The notes under the pieces are model-generated. The model made no database searches and was not told the origin of the DNA. It was given only the letters and a program-made list of their open reading frames with translations. DNA of 64,000 bases from Tatumella terrea (lineage in GTDB: Bacteria; Pseudomonadota; Gammaproteobacteria; Enterobacterales; Enterobacteriaceae), in assembly GCF_039523755.1 (NCBI RefSeq), contig NZ_BAAAFX010000010.1, forward strand, positions 285,750 through 349,749. Reading direction: 5' to 3'. The position numbers were made by a program, and so were the translations under genes. Of this stretch, positions 34,717-42,051 are shown piece by piece; within the stretch, counting starts at the first letter, position 1, and every line of letters begins with the position of its first letter.

Positions 34717-34923
34717 TTCAACGGGCCGTAAGGCGCATCGCGACCATTAGATAATGCATCAACGTCCATGGTTTCCCAAAAATGCTGTGTTAAGTCCTGT
34801 CGGGCCATTTCGGACCCTTGTATGTCATGGTAAGCATATTTATAAGCCGAAAGGAAATGTGGGCAGTATCGGATATTAAAATGAACTATCGTCTTTGTAT
34901 TAGATGGTAGTATCCCTTCGTGT
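34717..34923 (+). ncRNA. candidate bridge RNA region of the IS110/IS1111 element
   Basis: The 207 bases between the transposase stop and the right subterminal repeat have no gene on either strand that belongs to the element, whereas the left non-coding end is only about 60 bases. In IS1111-type elements the bridge RNA comes from the right end. Short self-complementary stretches exist, but a fold and the target/donor loops could not be established by eye. Assignment is by position only. Confidence 0.4.
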
Positions 34924-35390
34924 AAAATAGTTGACTCAGACGGTAGTCCGTTATCCATCCTCCGTTTCAGCGGATAACCACGCGTAGTTACGATTCGATC
35001 CACTACTCTGATGACCCGCTGAGCAGGAATATCCAGGTCAATCTCTACGGCCAGTGCCTCACGGTTAAAATCATCCAGCATATTGAATGTCCGGAAACGT
35101 CTGCCACTGACCAGAGCATCGTGCATAAAATCAACCGGCCAGCTCTGGTTTATTGCCTTTGGTGTCACCAGACGGGCCGGATTACGTACCGGCAAACGTT
35201 GCTTTCCTTTACGTCTGAAATTACGGCCTCGCGGCAGACATCCTTCACCGTCCGGTCGGCTTAAACAGACTTCAGAACGGCGATAATCTGGTGTTCAGTA
35301 AACCGGGCTTTACGCATAGCGATCTCCTTCGGGGAACATATTCAGTATGTCGGAAGATCTCTAAAAGTGAACGGTTCTTTTTGCAGGGAT

Positions 35391-36093
35391 GCTTACAAAA
35401 TGGTGGTGGATTTTGATAATCCCATTTTTTAACGTATAAAAAATCCTGCTTATGGCGGGGATTCAGCGGGGATCTATCAGAACATAATGACTGCAGGCTG
35501 CCGGGCGAAATGCGGGGGAGAGGGATAAGTGCTACCGGAGTAACGATAATGCACCCGATCGTTTCCATTGTCATAAACGTACAACAGCAGTTGATATTCT
35601 GGCATTGATGGTAATGCTCGTTGATATTCCCGTCAGATAGCGGCTTGTTCGCGCATGCGCGATATGATGGCTCTTAGGATAACGAAAAATACCTCAGCTT
35701 TTCATTATCCATTGATGAATCCAGTATGATCATAAACCCACTCTCATGAATTTATTTTATTTACCCTTCGGTTTCGGGCTGTACTTAACCTGAGGCTCTT
35801 ATCCCGTTGTAAAACCGCTATTGTTCAGAATGTGAGTTACCTTACTGATTCACCAGGACTGCCTGACTATGATACGCTTAAAGTCCGGCATACGTAGCGT
35901 GCGTACCGTGGCGAAAGTCATTTATCCGGCTAACTCCGGGGTCGTAAGAAGCGTATTTTTCGGTGAGTGCTTGCAAGTGCCTATTAATCAGGACTGGCTC
36001 AGGCCTGGCATAACGAACCCGCGCGATAAAGGTTAATCATTGATAAAGAAATAGGGGTATTTTTCACCACTTAAGTTAGCAAGGAGAGCGATA
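35391..36093. other. non-coding remnant stretch between IS3 copy and effector gene
   Basis: About 700 bases without a supportable gene on either strand; all frames are short and broken. It may contain decayed T6SS-associated sequence, but nothing is recognisable. AAGGAGAG at 36080 is the ribosome-binding site of the next gene. Confidence 0.4.
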
Positions 36094-36633
36094 ATGGGCA
36101 CACAGGAAAATGACTCACGAAAACTGACGCCAGGTGAAATAAGCCTTGCACAAGTTGTCTTCAAAAACTCAGTGAATTACTCTGACATCAAGGTCCACAA
36201 AGGCAGTTACTTACCGTTTAATCTGCAAAATGAAAATACTGCCATGACGCCTAATGGTGATATTTATTTTATGCCGACGCATTACCGGACGGATTTTTCA
36301 CAGGCAATCCCATCCTATCAGCACTGGTTTATCCATGAGATGACCCACGTATGGTAATATCAATTGGGCCTTAATGTCAGAATGCGTGGCATAATAAGTT
36401 GGGCGGCAGCTTATCATTATTCATTAGCCGGCAATAAATTGATTTCCGATTACAATATGGAAGCGCAGGCAAGCCTGATTGCTGATTATTTTTGGTTATT
36501 AAAATTTGGTCTTAGTGGATTTGATAAAGTCTCAAATTTTCAAGGTGTCAGAGGGCAAAACCTACTTAAAAGCTATGAGTGGGTTTTACGCGGCTTCCTG
36601 AAGAAACCTTCAGCAAAAGGGAATTTCCCATGA
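36094..36633 (+). pseudogene. putative T6SS-associated zinc metalloprotease effector, broken by a stop codon
   Basis: From ATG 36094 (strong AAGGAGAG) the protein reads LTPGEISLAQVVFKNSVNYS, then FMPTHYRTDFSQAI and HWFIHEMTHVW, where HEMTH (36334-36348) is the zinc-binding HExxH motif. TAA at 36355 follows, where relatives have Gln (HVWQ.Q); downstream the frame continues uninterrupted with YQLGLNV and EAQASLIADYFWL to 36633. One C-to-T change therefore explains the break. Such short metalloprotease proteins occur with VgrG/Rhs and T6SS loci in Enterobacterales and probably attack targets in rival cells. It overlaps an immunity-type lipoprotein gene by ATGA. No T6SS structural gene lies in the window. 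Confidence 0.7.
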
Positions 36634-37037
36634 TAAAAATATTCCTGCTATCAGGAGTTTTACTGATAAGTGGTTGCCACCTTGAAAAACCTTATATTAG
36701 CCCGTTGGGTGTCGCTATTCAGGATAACGCACCTTGTTTCTTTGTTCCCTCTGAGAGAGTTAAAAGTCTTCGATTAGCAGAAAACCGGGGGATCTATGTT
36801 TCCAGAAAAACAGCACAACATTGGGTGTTTTTTTGGGATTCTCCGCAACAAGCCACACTGCCGGGGATTGTTGAAGGGGAGTGCCTCTCGTACCCTCAGA
36901 TTAAATGGCAGGAAGGGACCTATTCCGTCTTAATGAGCGCCTCCTCTGATAATGATTCAGAGAGATACCGACTGGAGAAAACTTTTAACCTGCAGAAGGA
37001 TAATCAGGGTAATTTCTTAATCAGGGAGGCTCCGTGA
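36630..37037 (+). CDS. putative T6SS immunity periplasmic lipoprotein
   Basis: 135 residues. The signal has the lipobox LLISGC (Cys at residue 16), so it is a lipoprotein. The mature part contains ICFFVPSERVKS-like (APCFFVPSERVKS), YVSRKTAQHWVFFWDS and the C-terminal YRLEKTFNLQKDNQGNF, in line with the group named putative T6SS immunity periplasmic lipoprotein. It is intact although the effector ahead of it is broken. It probably neutralises the metalloprotease in the periplasm. ATGA overlap supports an effector-immunity pair. Confidence 0.68.
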   Translation: MIKIFLLSGVLLISGCHLEKPYISPLGVAIQDNAPCFFVPSERVKSLRLAENRGIYVSRKTAQHWVFFWDSPQQATLPGIVEGECLSYPQIKWQEGTYSVLMSASSDNDSERYRLEKTFNLQKDNQGNFLIREAP

Positions 37038-37502
37038 TCTTCTGATTAAAAAGAGAAAACACCTTTGGCGTACCATCATATTTATTCCGGATACCCGGTC
37101 CGGTCAATATCCTGTGCCACCGTGGTATCCACCGCATTTAGCGCCAGGCAGTATTTACCCGGTCATTCAGGCGGGTCTGATTATGATCGCTGATGGTACC
37201 GGACAGTCTAAGTATCCCTGTAAAAAATATTCACTTCAGGATCTTCCGGCATACTGAATTTGTTCCCTGACCGTGTTCGTTATGCGTAACGCCCGCTTTA
37301 ACGGATACCAGATTATCAGGCCTCCTGAAGTCAGTTGAAGCCAGTTGCACCATGAAATATGTCTGTTGCGAGGCCGCAATTCCCTAAGCCAGTTGTTACA
37401 ACCGGAAGTCTGGCTATGGCGGGATAGCGGTTTCTGATAACAGGAAATCGCAGAGCACAGGCTGAGAGAATATAACAGCCAGCAACCTGATGAATCCTTT
37501 TA
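37038..37502. other. degraded stretch with a small IS3 OrfB scrap
   Basis: No intact gene. Shortly before 37500 the plus strand reads HRLREYNSQQPDESF before a stop, like the end of an IS3 OrfB (EYN..RPHESL), so another IS was here. The remainder gives only broken frames. Confidence 0.45.
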
Positions 37503-37649
37503 ATGGGAGCCGGGTGGGCTCAAAGCCATGCCGGAACGTCTCAACCCGAGTGGGGACGATGGTATCAAAATCCACCTTATGGTGATGATCCAACCGAACA
37601 GCGCTTTATCAGAGAAGGAATTGAGTATGCGCGTCAGCAGGGTTATTAA
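37503..37649 (+). pseudogene. effector C-terminal tail, 48 codons
   Basis: From about 37503 one frame reads AGWAQSHAGTSQPEWGRWYQ, NPPYGDDPTEQRFIREGIEY and ARQQGY before the stop at 37647-37649. The composition is that of a normal protein C-terminus, and it overlaps the start of the next gene (37627) by 23 bases, as in effector-immunity pairs. The upstream part of the gene is missing. The family is not recognised. Confidence 0.45.
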
Positions 37650-38061
37650 AGGGTTACATTGTCTTGTGACCCTGATGCTTTTATTGCTGGTCATATTTTT
37701 TATCTCTGTTAATCACACGGATACTCCCCGCACAGGCGATGAGTTGCAACACAGATATAAAATTAATGATTCCCTGTGGCTTTACACCACCATTAACCGT
37801 GAGGGGAATGCGACCGTTCCCATGATTTATCGTTTTTATTTATTCGGGGAGATTACCGGAAATAATGATGTTGTGATTAATACTCTAAAAAATACGATGC
37901 CGTTTCTGGCAGGGAACGGCAGTATCAGTAAGATAACTTCCGATGGAAAGGAACATATCAGCATCATCTATAGCGGAAAAGTTTACTCGCTCAGTGATAC
38001 TACCAGCTATTCAATTGACGACCGCCAGGCTGATATCCATATTTCTTACACGATTAACTAA
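37627..38061 (+). CDS. single-pass membrane protein, candidate immunity protein
   Basis: 144 residues from ATG 37627 with AAGGA seven bases upstream. One N-terminal helix (GLHCLVTLMLLLLVIFFISV, residues about 9-28) anchors a periplasmic domain rich in beta-type sequence (LWLYTTINREGNATVPMIYR, SYSIDDRQADIHISYTIN). No family recognised. Because its start lies inside an effector-like tail, it is probably an orphan immunity protein. A hairpin follows the gene. Confidence 0.5.
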   Translation: MRVSRVIKGLHCLVTLMLLLLVIFFISVNHTDTPRTGDELQHRYKINDSLWLYTTINREGNATVPMIYRFYLFGEITGNNDVVINTLKNTMPFLAGNGSISKITSDGKEHISIIYSGKVYSLSDTTSYSIDDRQADIHISYTIN

Positions 38062-38084
38062 TTCCTCACAGAGCACGTTATTCA

Positions 38085-38125
38085 ACGCCGCCGGCACTGA
38101 ACGTCTGATTTACGTCCGGCGGCGT
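38085..38125 (+). terminator. hairpin after the membrane protein gene
   Basis: ACGCCGCCGG at 38085-38094 pairs perfectly with CCGGCGGCGT at 38116-38125 and is followed by ATTGTCTTTC. The long loop and weak T-run make it a probable but not textbook terminator. The bases 38126-38303 show no gene. Confidence 0.55.
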
Positions 38126-38303
38126 ATTGTCTTTCTGAAAAGTCGTTTCTGCGATTAGCTTACGGCGCTCCCGCGAATATTCTCCGGTCTTTTGTGGACT
38201 GAACCTGTCCAGTATTCAGTCCAGGGCTGATCCGGTCTACCGGCCGTTCCCTTTCCCTATTATTTCGCTCCTGGTCACCTGCTGTAGAAAATGATGACTT
38301 GAA

Positions 38304-38699
38304 ATGAAAATTGTTATGCTGCCGACAAATCAGTCAATCCCACGGTTACTCTTCACTCCCGGTGGCGTATTCTGCACCCAGGGTTACCCAGGGATAAATA
38401 CTGACAGGGAATTTACTCATATGACAGGACGCTCCCATTCCCCCGGGATTTTGCATTCCGATCGCCTTTCCTCTTCGGTCGGTACATGTGGCACCAATGC
38501 ACCCGCAGAGGTAAAAAAAATCCAGCAACTCATTTCCGGTGCGGGTTACAGGCAGAGTACCGGGAGAACTTTGAAGATTAACGGACAGTGTGGACAAGCC
38601 ACGATAGAGGGTAAGGACGCATTAGCATCATTTATCCTGTCTATACCCCAATACAGGATTTATGAAGATAACAGGAAAAGAGTAAGGTATCTAAAATGA
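38304..38699 (+). CDS. truncated effector-like protein with a peptidoglycan-binding segment
   Basis: 131 residues from ATG 38304, although ATG 38421 (MTGRSHSPG) may be the real start. The part SSVGTCGTNAPAEVKKIQQL, LISGAGYRQSTGRTLKINGQ and CGQATIEGKDALASF is like the peptidoglycan-binding helical repeat at the N-terminus of T6SS cell-wall hydrolases (xVGxGGxNxPxDVKxVQxLL pattern). No catalytic domain follows, so it looks like a stump. Its stop overlaps the next start by ATGA. Confidence 0.5.
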   Translation: MKIVMLPTNQSIPRLLFTPGGVFCTQGYPGINTDREFTHMTGRSHSPGILHSDRLSSSVGTCGTNAPAEVKKIQQLISGAGYRQSTGRTLKINGQCGQATIEGKDALASFILSIPQYRIYEDNRKRVRYLK

Positions 38700-39151
38700 A
38701 AAATTATACTGTTACCTTGCTGATAGCTTCCTTAATACTTCCTCTCTCTGGAAAAGCCAATATTTCCTGGGGGGAAGAGTGGGAAATTTGCTTTAAAAAT
38801 GAAAAAGTCCTACCGCTGGGCTACGAATGCCTTTCTGATAAAAAAGAAACCAGTGAAAAACAACTTGATTCATTAATCGCTAAGTCGGTAAAGAATATAA
38901 AAATTAATTTTATTGGTGCATTCAATGGTAAAGAGGACGCTACCGAAACCTACGGCGATGTGTACAGCACCCGTTTTCTGAAGTCACAAGATGCATGGAA
39001 ACAATATCGTAAGGAATTTTGCCTTGCAGTGGCGTCACAAATCAATGAGGATGCCTATGATTATCAGGCAAACATTGATCAGTGTGAAATAAACCTCAAC
39101 AAACGACATACAGAAGAAATTAGCCTGTTGGGGCTTCCCCCGGGCCGTTGA
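38696..39151 (+). CDS. exported DUF1311/LprI-like protein, candidate immunity protein (copy 1)
   Basis: 151 residues with a signal peptide (about residues 1-19, ending SGKA). The mature part has conserved Cys (WEICFKNE, GYECLSDKK, KEFCLAVA, IDQCEINLNKRH) and SQDAWKQYRKEFC, reminiscent of DUF1311/LprI lysozyme-inhibitor proteins. A periplasmic inhibitor of a muramidase would suit its place behind a peptidoglycan-binding effector fragment. A paralogue with the same ending is at 39875. Assignment to DUF1311 is by pattern, not by search. Confidence 0.58.
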   Translation: MKNYTVTLLIASLILPLSGKANISWGEEWEICFKNEKVLPLGYECLSDKKETSEKQLDSLIAKSVKNIKINFIGAFNGKEDATETYGDVYSTRFLKSQDAWKQYRKEFCLAVASQINEDAYDYQANIDQCEINLNKRHTEEISLLGLPPGR

Positions 39152-39260
39152 GTAAATCACACCTTCGTTTTTGGTCGTTAGCAGATCTCTCTGGCAAAGA
39201 TACTTCAGGTCAATCATACCTCCGTTATCAGTTAATTGTCGGCAAGGAAAACTCCGGATT

Positions 39261-39617
39261 ATGAATCAGGCGGACGCTGTAAAACAGTTGATTAAAAAGT
39301 ACTTTTGGGAAATGCAGGAAGAGGCTTCACTGAGTACCGGTGCGGAATCTGTACTCCCCGAAGATGCTTCAGATTTTTTTAATGAATACTTTGCATTGCT
39401 GAATATCGATCCCTCCGGATTTAATTTCCGTAAATATTTCCCAAATGAAGGTATCAGGTTTCTGCCAAACAGAATTCTTCCTGAGTATCTGAAGACTGAT
39501 TATCATCAGCCTGCACCGTTAACGGTCAGTATGCTTATTGCCTCAGCAGAAGCCGGATGCTGGCTGGGGGGGGGGGAGAGTGACCCGAGCTCTATGGCGG
39601 ACATCAGCCCGTCTTAG
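39261..39617 (+). pseudogene. DUF1493-family gene, altered at an 11-G tract
   Basis: ATG 39261 with AAGGAAAA upstream begins MNQADAVKQLIKKYFWEMQE; LPEDASDFFNEYFALLNIDP, SGFNFRKYFPNEGI and PLTVSMLIASAEAGCWL follow the DUF1493 pattern seen at 29862. Where the family ends AGRWL(F/Y), this one enters G11 (39566-39576) and continues out of pattern to ESDPSSMADISPS. The tract probably gained or lost bases and changed the last codons. Damage is limited to the C-terminus, so the product might still work. Calling it a pseudogene is cautious. Confidence 0.6.
39566..39576. repeat. homopolymer of 11 G inside the DUF1493 gene
   Basis: Eleven consecutive G at the junction of the conserved part and the aberrant C-terminus. 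Such tracts slip during replication and can switch reading frames. Between 39618 and 39874 no gene is supported. Confidence 0.9.
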
Positions 39618-39874
39618 ATTAATTCGGTTTAACCGGTCTTGCGGGAGGCAGTATCACGGAAGCGTAGCGTATTTAACGTCTGAATGTATGAGTGAATCAC
39701 GGGCACACGATTTTAATATACAGAGGCTTTCCGGCTACCGGGAAAACCAGCTGGAAGGTGAATAAACTCAGTTAAAAAGAGTTAAAGAAATTTCACCTCG
39801 CACGCTCAATAGATAACAAAAAATATGAACTTAATGAGGTATGAAGACCAGCGTAAAAGATTGAGGTATCTGCA

Positions 39875-40333
39875 ATGAGGACATTTTTTTGTTTTGCAGT
39901 AGCTGTTTTTTTTATCCTGCCACTGCCAGGTATCGCTGCTTTATCTGAAAGCCCTGAGGCGAGAGAATGCTTCAAAAAATATAATATTCCTGCAAAACAG
40001 GATGAATGTCTGTCGAAGGCCAGAATGGATAGCGAAACAGATCTGGATGCTCTTATCTCTGAGACGGTTAAACGGATAAAAGCCAATAATATAGGGTGGT
40101 TTAACGGTAAGGAAAATGCCAGTGTGACTTCCGGCGATATCTACAGCAGAAGATTTATGAAAGCACAGACACTATGGAAGCACTACCGGCAGGAACTTTG
40201 CCTTGCCGTTGCCACTGAACTTGATGAAGAGGCTTATGATTATCAGTCATTTATTGATCAGTGCGAGATAAACCTCAACAGACGACACAAGGAAGACATT
40301 AATCTGCTTGGGCTTCCCCGGGTCGTTGAGTAA
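39875..40333 (+). CDS. exported DUF1311/LprI-like protein, candidate immunity protein (copy 2)
   Basis: 152 residues, signal peptide about 1-20 (FFCFAVAVFFILPLPGIAA). It parallels copy 1: ECFKKYNIPAKQDECLSKAR, KENASVTSGDIYSRRFMKAQ, LWKHYRQELCLAVATELDEE and QCEINLNRRHKEDINLLGLP. The first third has diverged most. It has no effector gene directly ahead, so it is an orphan. The matching DNA continues about 50 bases past the stop. Confidence 0.58.
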   Translation: MRTFFCFAVAVFFILPLPGIAALSESPEARECFKKYNIPAKQDECLSKARMDSETDLDALISETVKRIKANNIGWFNGKENASVTSGDIYSRRFMKAQTLWKHYRQELCLAVATELDEEAYDYQSFIDQCEINLNRRHKEDINLLGLPRVVE

Positions 40334-40550
40334 ATCGCACCTTCGTTTTTGGGCGTTAGCAGATATCTCTGCCAAAGATACTCGCCCGTTTTCTCAGGTC
40401 AAACGCTTTGAACCGCTATAGATTCAGGGTACGGCATCGGGAAAAAGCTGTGCAGGGCCGGTGATATCTTCCGGCCCCTGTACGCAGAGGCTGACACCTT
40501 ATTGACGGCGTCTCTGAATGAAAAGGGCTGACAGGTCCTCCGTGGCCGGG

Positions 40551-42023
40551 TCAGACAGTCACATGTACCTGCGGGATACGCTGACCATTAAACCGTCCTC
40601 CTGCCGCTCTTTCCAGCTGAGCAGCCAGTTGCAGAAGCTGACCATCGTTGGCTTGCCGGGTCTGGAAATGCATTCCCAATGGGATCCCTGAGGTTTGCCA
40701 GGCCAGTGGCACAGAGATACCGGGAGTCCCGGTGAGACTGGCGAGCGGAGTATAGGAGAAAAGCTCCCATAAGCTGTAGAACCAGTCCATAACATCCGGG
40801 TTGTCACTGAGGGTCAGATAGCGTTTATCCCCGGTCAGAGGTGTCGGTGCAGAAAACGAAGGCGTCAGGATCATATCCCACTGTTCATAAAATGCCCCTA
40901 ACTGGCGGGATGTGCTGTTAAAAACATCCTGCATCAGCCAGCGCTCGCTGTAGGACATATCCCGTCCCTTTAACCATATTTTACGATTGATCGGCTCAAC
41001 CAGATCTTCAGGCGGTTCAGTCAGTCCCCTTTTTTCGAGCTGACGCTGAATAAACTGCGCAAAGTTACTGATATAACAGGTGGTCTGAGCGGCAAAAGCC
41101 GCTTCAAAATCAATGTCCGGGGTTCGCCATTCGACATAATGCCCAAGTTCTTCCAGCAGACGGACCGTACGTTCCAGCTCTGTCACAAAATGCGGGTCAG
41201 CGTGGTAGTTACCCCATTCATGGGATACCGCAATTTTTAACCGGGGAGGATCACGCTTCACAAGTTCTGTGTATGATCCTTCAGCCTTCCAGTAGGGCAT
41301 AAATTCACCTGGCGCTCCGCCACGACAACTATCGATAAATAATGCGCTGTCCCGTACCGAACGGCTGACACAGCCCTGGGTCGAAACATAGCCGGTGATA
41401 TCCGACAATGCCGGTGCAATTGACAGCACGCCGCGGCTGCTTTTCAGACCCACTAATCCCTGCGCACCCGCAGGAATACGGATAGAACCCCCGCCATCGG
41501 TGGCATGAGCGAGCGGAAGTACGCCTGCCGCGACCGATGCCACTGCTCCGGCAGAAGATCCAAACGAGGTATAGTCAGTATTCCAGGGGTTACGTACCAC
41601 ATAAATCTCAGGGTTTTCGGCCGAACTTGCGACACCAAATTCCGGTGTGGCAGAGCGCCCGATGATATTCAGCCCTGATTGCCGGATTTTAGTGGTCAGA
41701 AAGGCATCGCTGGTCTGGCGAAAACCTTTAAAAAACTTAGACCCCTGTTCCTGTAACCGTCCTTTTACTCCCGGGCCGAGGTCTTTAATCAGCAACGGAA
41801 CACCGGCAAAAGGGCCTTGTGCGTTGGTCCCTTCCGCAAAGGGTGCGTTAATGGCATCCTCAAAAAGCTCAACCACGGCGTTGAGTGACGGGTTCACTTT
41901 TTCTGTCGCCAGCTTTGCCTGACCGGCAATTTCTGCAGCGGTGACTTCACCGTGTTTAATTAAGTCTGCCAGTGCTGTGGCATCACATGTCGCCCATTCA
42001 TCCCAGGTCATCACTTGTTTCAT
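40551..42023 (-). CDS. amidase (amidase-signature family)
   Basis: 490-residue hydrolase of carboxylic amides, cytoplasmic. The Ser-cisSer-Lys triad is visible: Lys80 in VPLLIKDLGPG, Ser156/157 in TSFGSSAGAVAS and the nucleophile Ser180 in TDGGGSIRIPA. The length fits 6-aminohexanoate/indoleacetamide-type amidases, and the GatA-specific context is absent. AAGGAAG precedes ATG 42023. It is transcribed 28 bases behind an MHS-type transporter gene, which probably imports the amide or takes up the acid. Substrate unknown. Confidence 0.82.
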   Translation of the reverse strand: MKQVMTWDEWATCDATALADLIKHGEVTAAEIAGQAKLATEKVNPSLNAVVELFEDAINAPFAEGTNAQGPFAGVPLLIKDLGPGVKGRLQEQGSKFFKGFRQTSDAFLTTKIRQSGLNIIGRSATPEFGVASSAENPEIYVVRNPWNTDYTSFGSSAGAVASVAAGVLPLAHATDGGGSIRIPAGAQGLVGLKSSRGVLSIAPALSDITGYVSTQGCVSRSVRDSALFIDSCRGGAPGEFMPYWKAEGSYTELVKRDPPRLKIAVSHEWGNYHADPHFVTELERTVRLLEELGHYVEWRTPDIDFEAAFAAQTTCYISNFAQFIQRQLEKRGLTEPPEDLVEPINRKIWLKGRDMSYSERWLMQDVFNSTSRQLGAFYEQWDMILTPSFSAPTPLTGDKRYLTLSDNPDVMDWFYSLWELFSYTPLASLTGTPGISVPLAWQTSGIPLGMHFQTRQANDGQLLQLAAQLERAAGGRFNGQRIPQVHVTV

Positions 42024-42051
42024 TGATAGCTTCCTTCTGCCTTTGGCCGGT

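Larger units (their letters stand above)
33412..34940 (+). mobile_element. IS110-family (IS1111-like) insertion sequence
   Basis: About 1.5 kb inserted in the IS3 OrfB. Subterminal inverted repeats are visible: AGTCAGCTATTTT at 33415-33427 and, at 34924-34936, the reverse complement of AGTCAACTATTTT, 12 of 13 matching. Such short subterminal repeats and a long non-coding right end are features of the IS1111 branch. The transposase gene is intact. Exact ends, which lack target duplication in this family, cannot be fixed by eye. Confidence 0.75.
33085..35390 (-). mobile_element. degraded IS3-family copy on the minus strand, split by an IS110 element
   Basis: From 35317 downward the minus strand encodes the OrfA start (MRKARFTEHQIIAVLKSV) with GAA changed to TAA, then a deletion leading into OrfB (NQSWPVDFMHDALVSGRRFR). 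OrfB continues to about 34940, is interrupted by the IS110-type element, and resumes at about 33400 with GPEFISLTLAQWAEDHGVQP and ends at about 33085 with RPHESLNNLTPEEY. It has a nonsense codon and frameshifts and is dead. The terminal repeats were only roughly located. The 150 bases before it (32935-33084) show no gene. Confidence 0.75.
38696..40382. repeat. direct duplication carrying the two DUF1311-like genes
   Basis: The segment ending GGGCTTCCCC and CACCTTCGTTTTTG, GCGTTAGCAGAT...CAAAGATACT follows both genes (about 39130-39203 and 40311-40382). Similarity covers the 3' part of the genes and the common trailer, so about 0.5 kb was duplicated and a DUF1493 gene lies between the copies. 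After 40382 no gene is seen until the amidase stop at 40551; this is the probable right border of the island. Confidence 0.75.

Noticed and set aside
36094..40333. A complete type VI secretion system
   Set aside because: No tss structural gene, VgrG, Hcp or PAAR was found; only effector- and immunity-like genes and fragments are present.
29005..40550. Direct repeat of the tRNA 3' end as right attachment site of the island
   Set aside because: I looked for GTTCAAGTCCAGCAGGGGCC-like sequence to the right of the island and found none. The island may have lost it, or it may lie outside.
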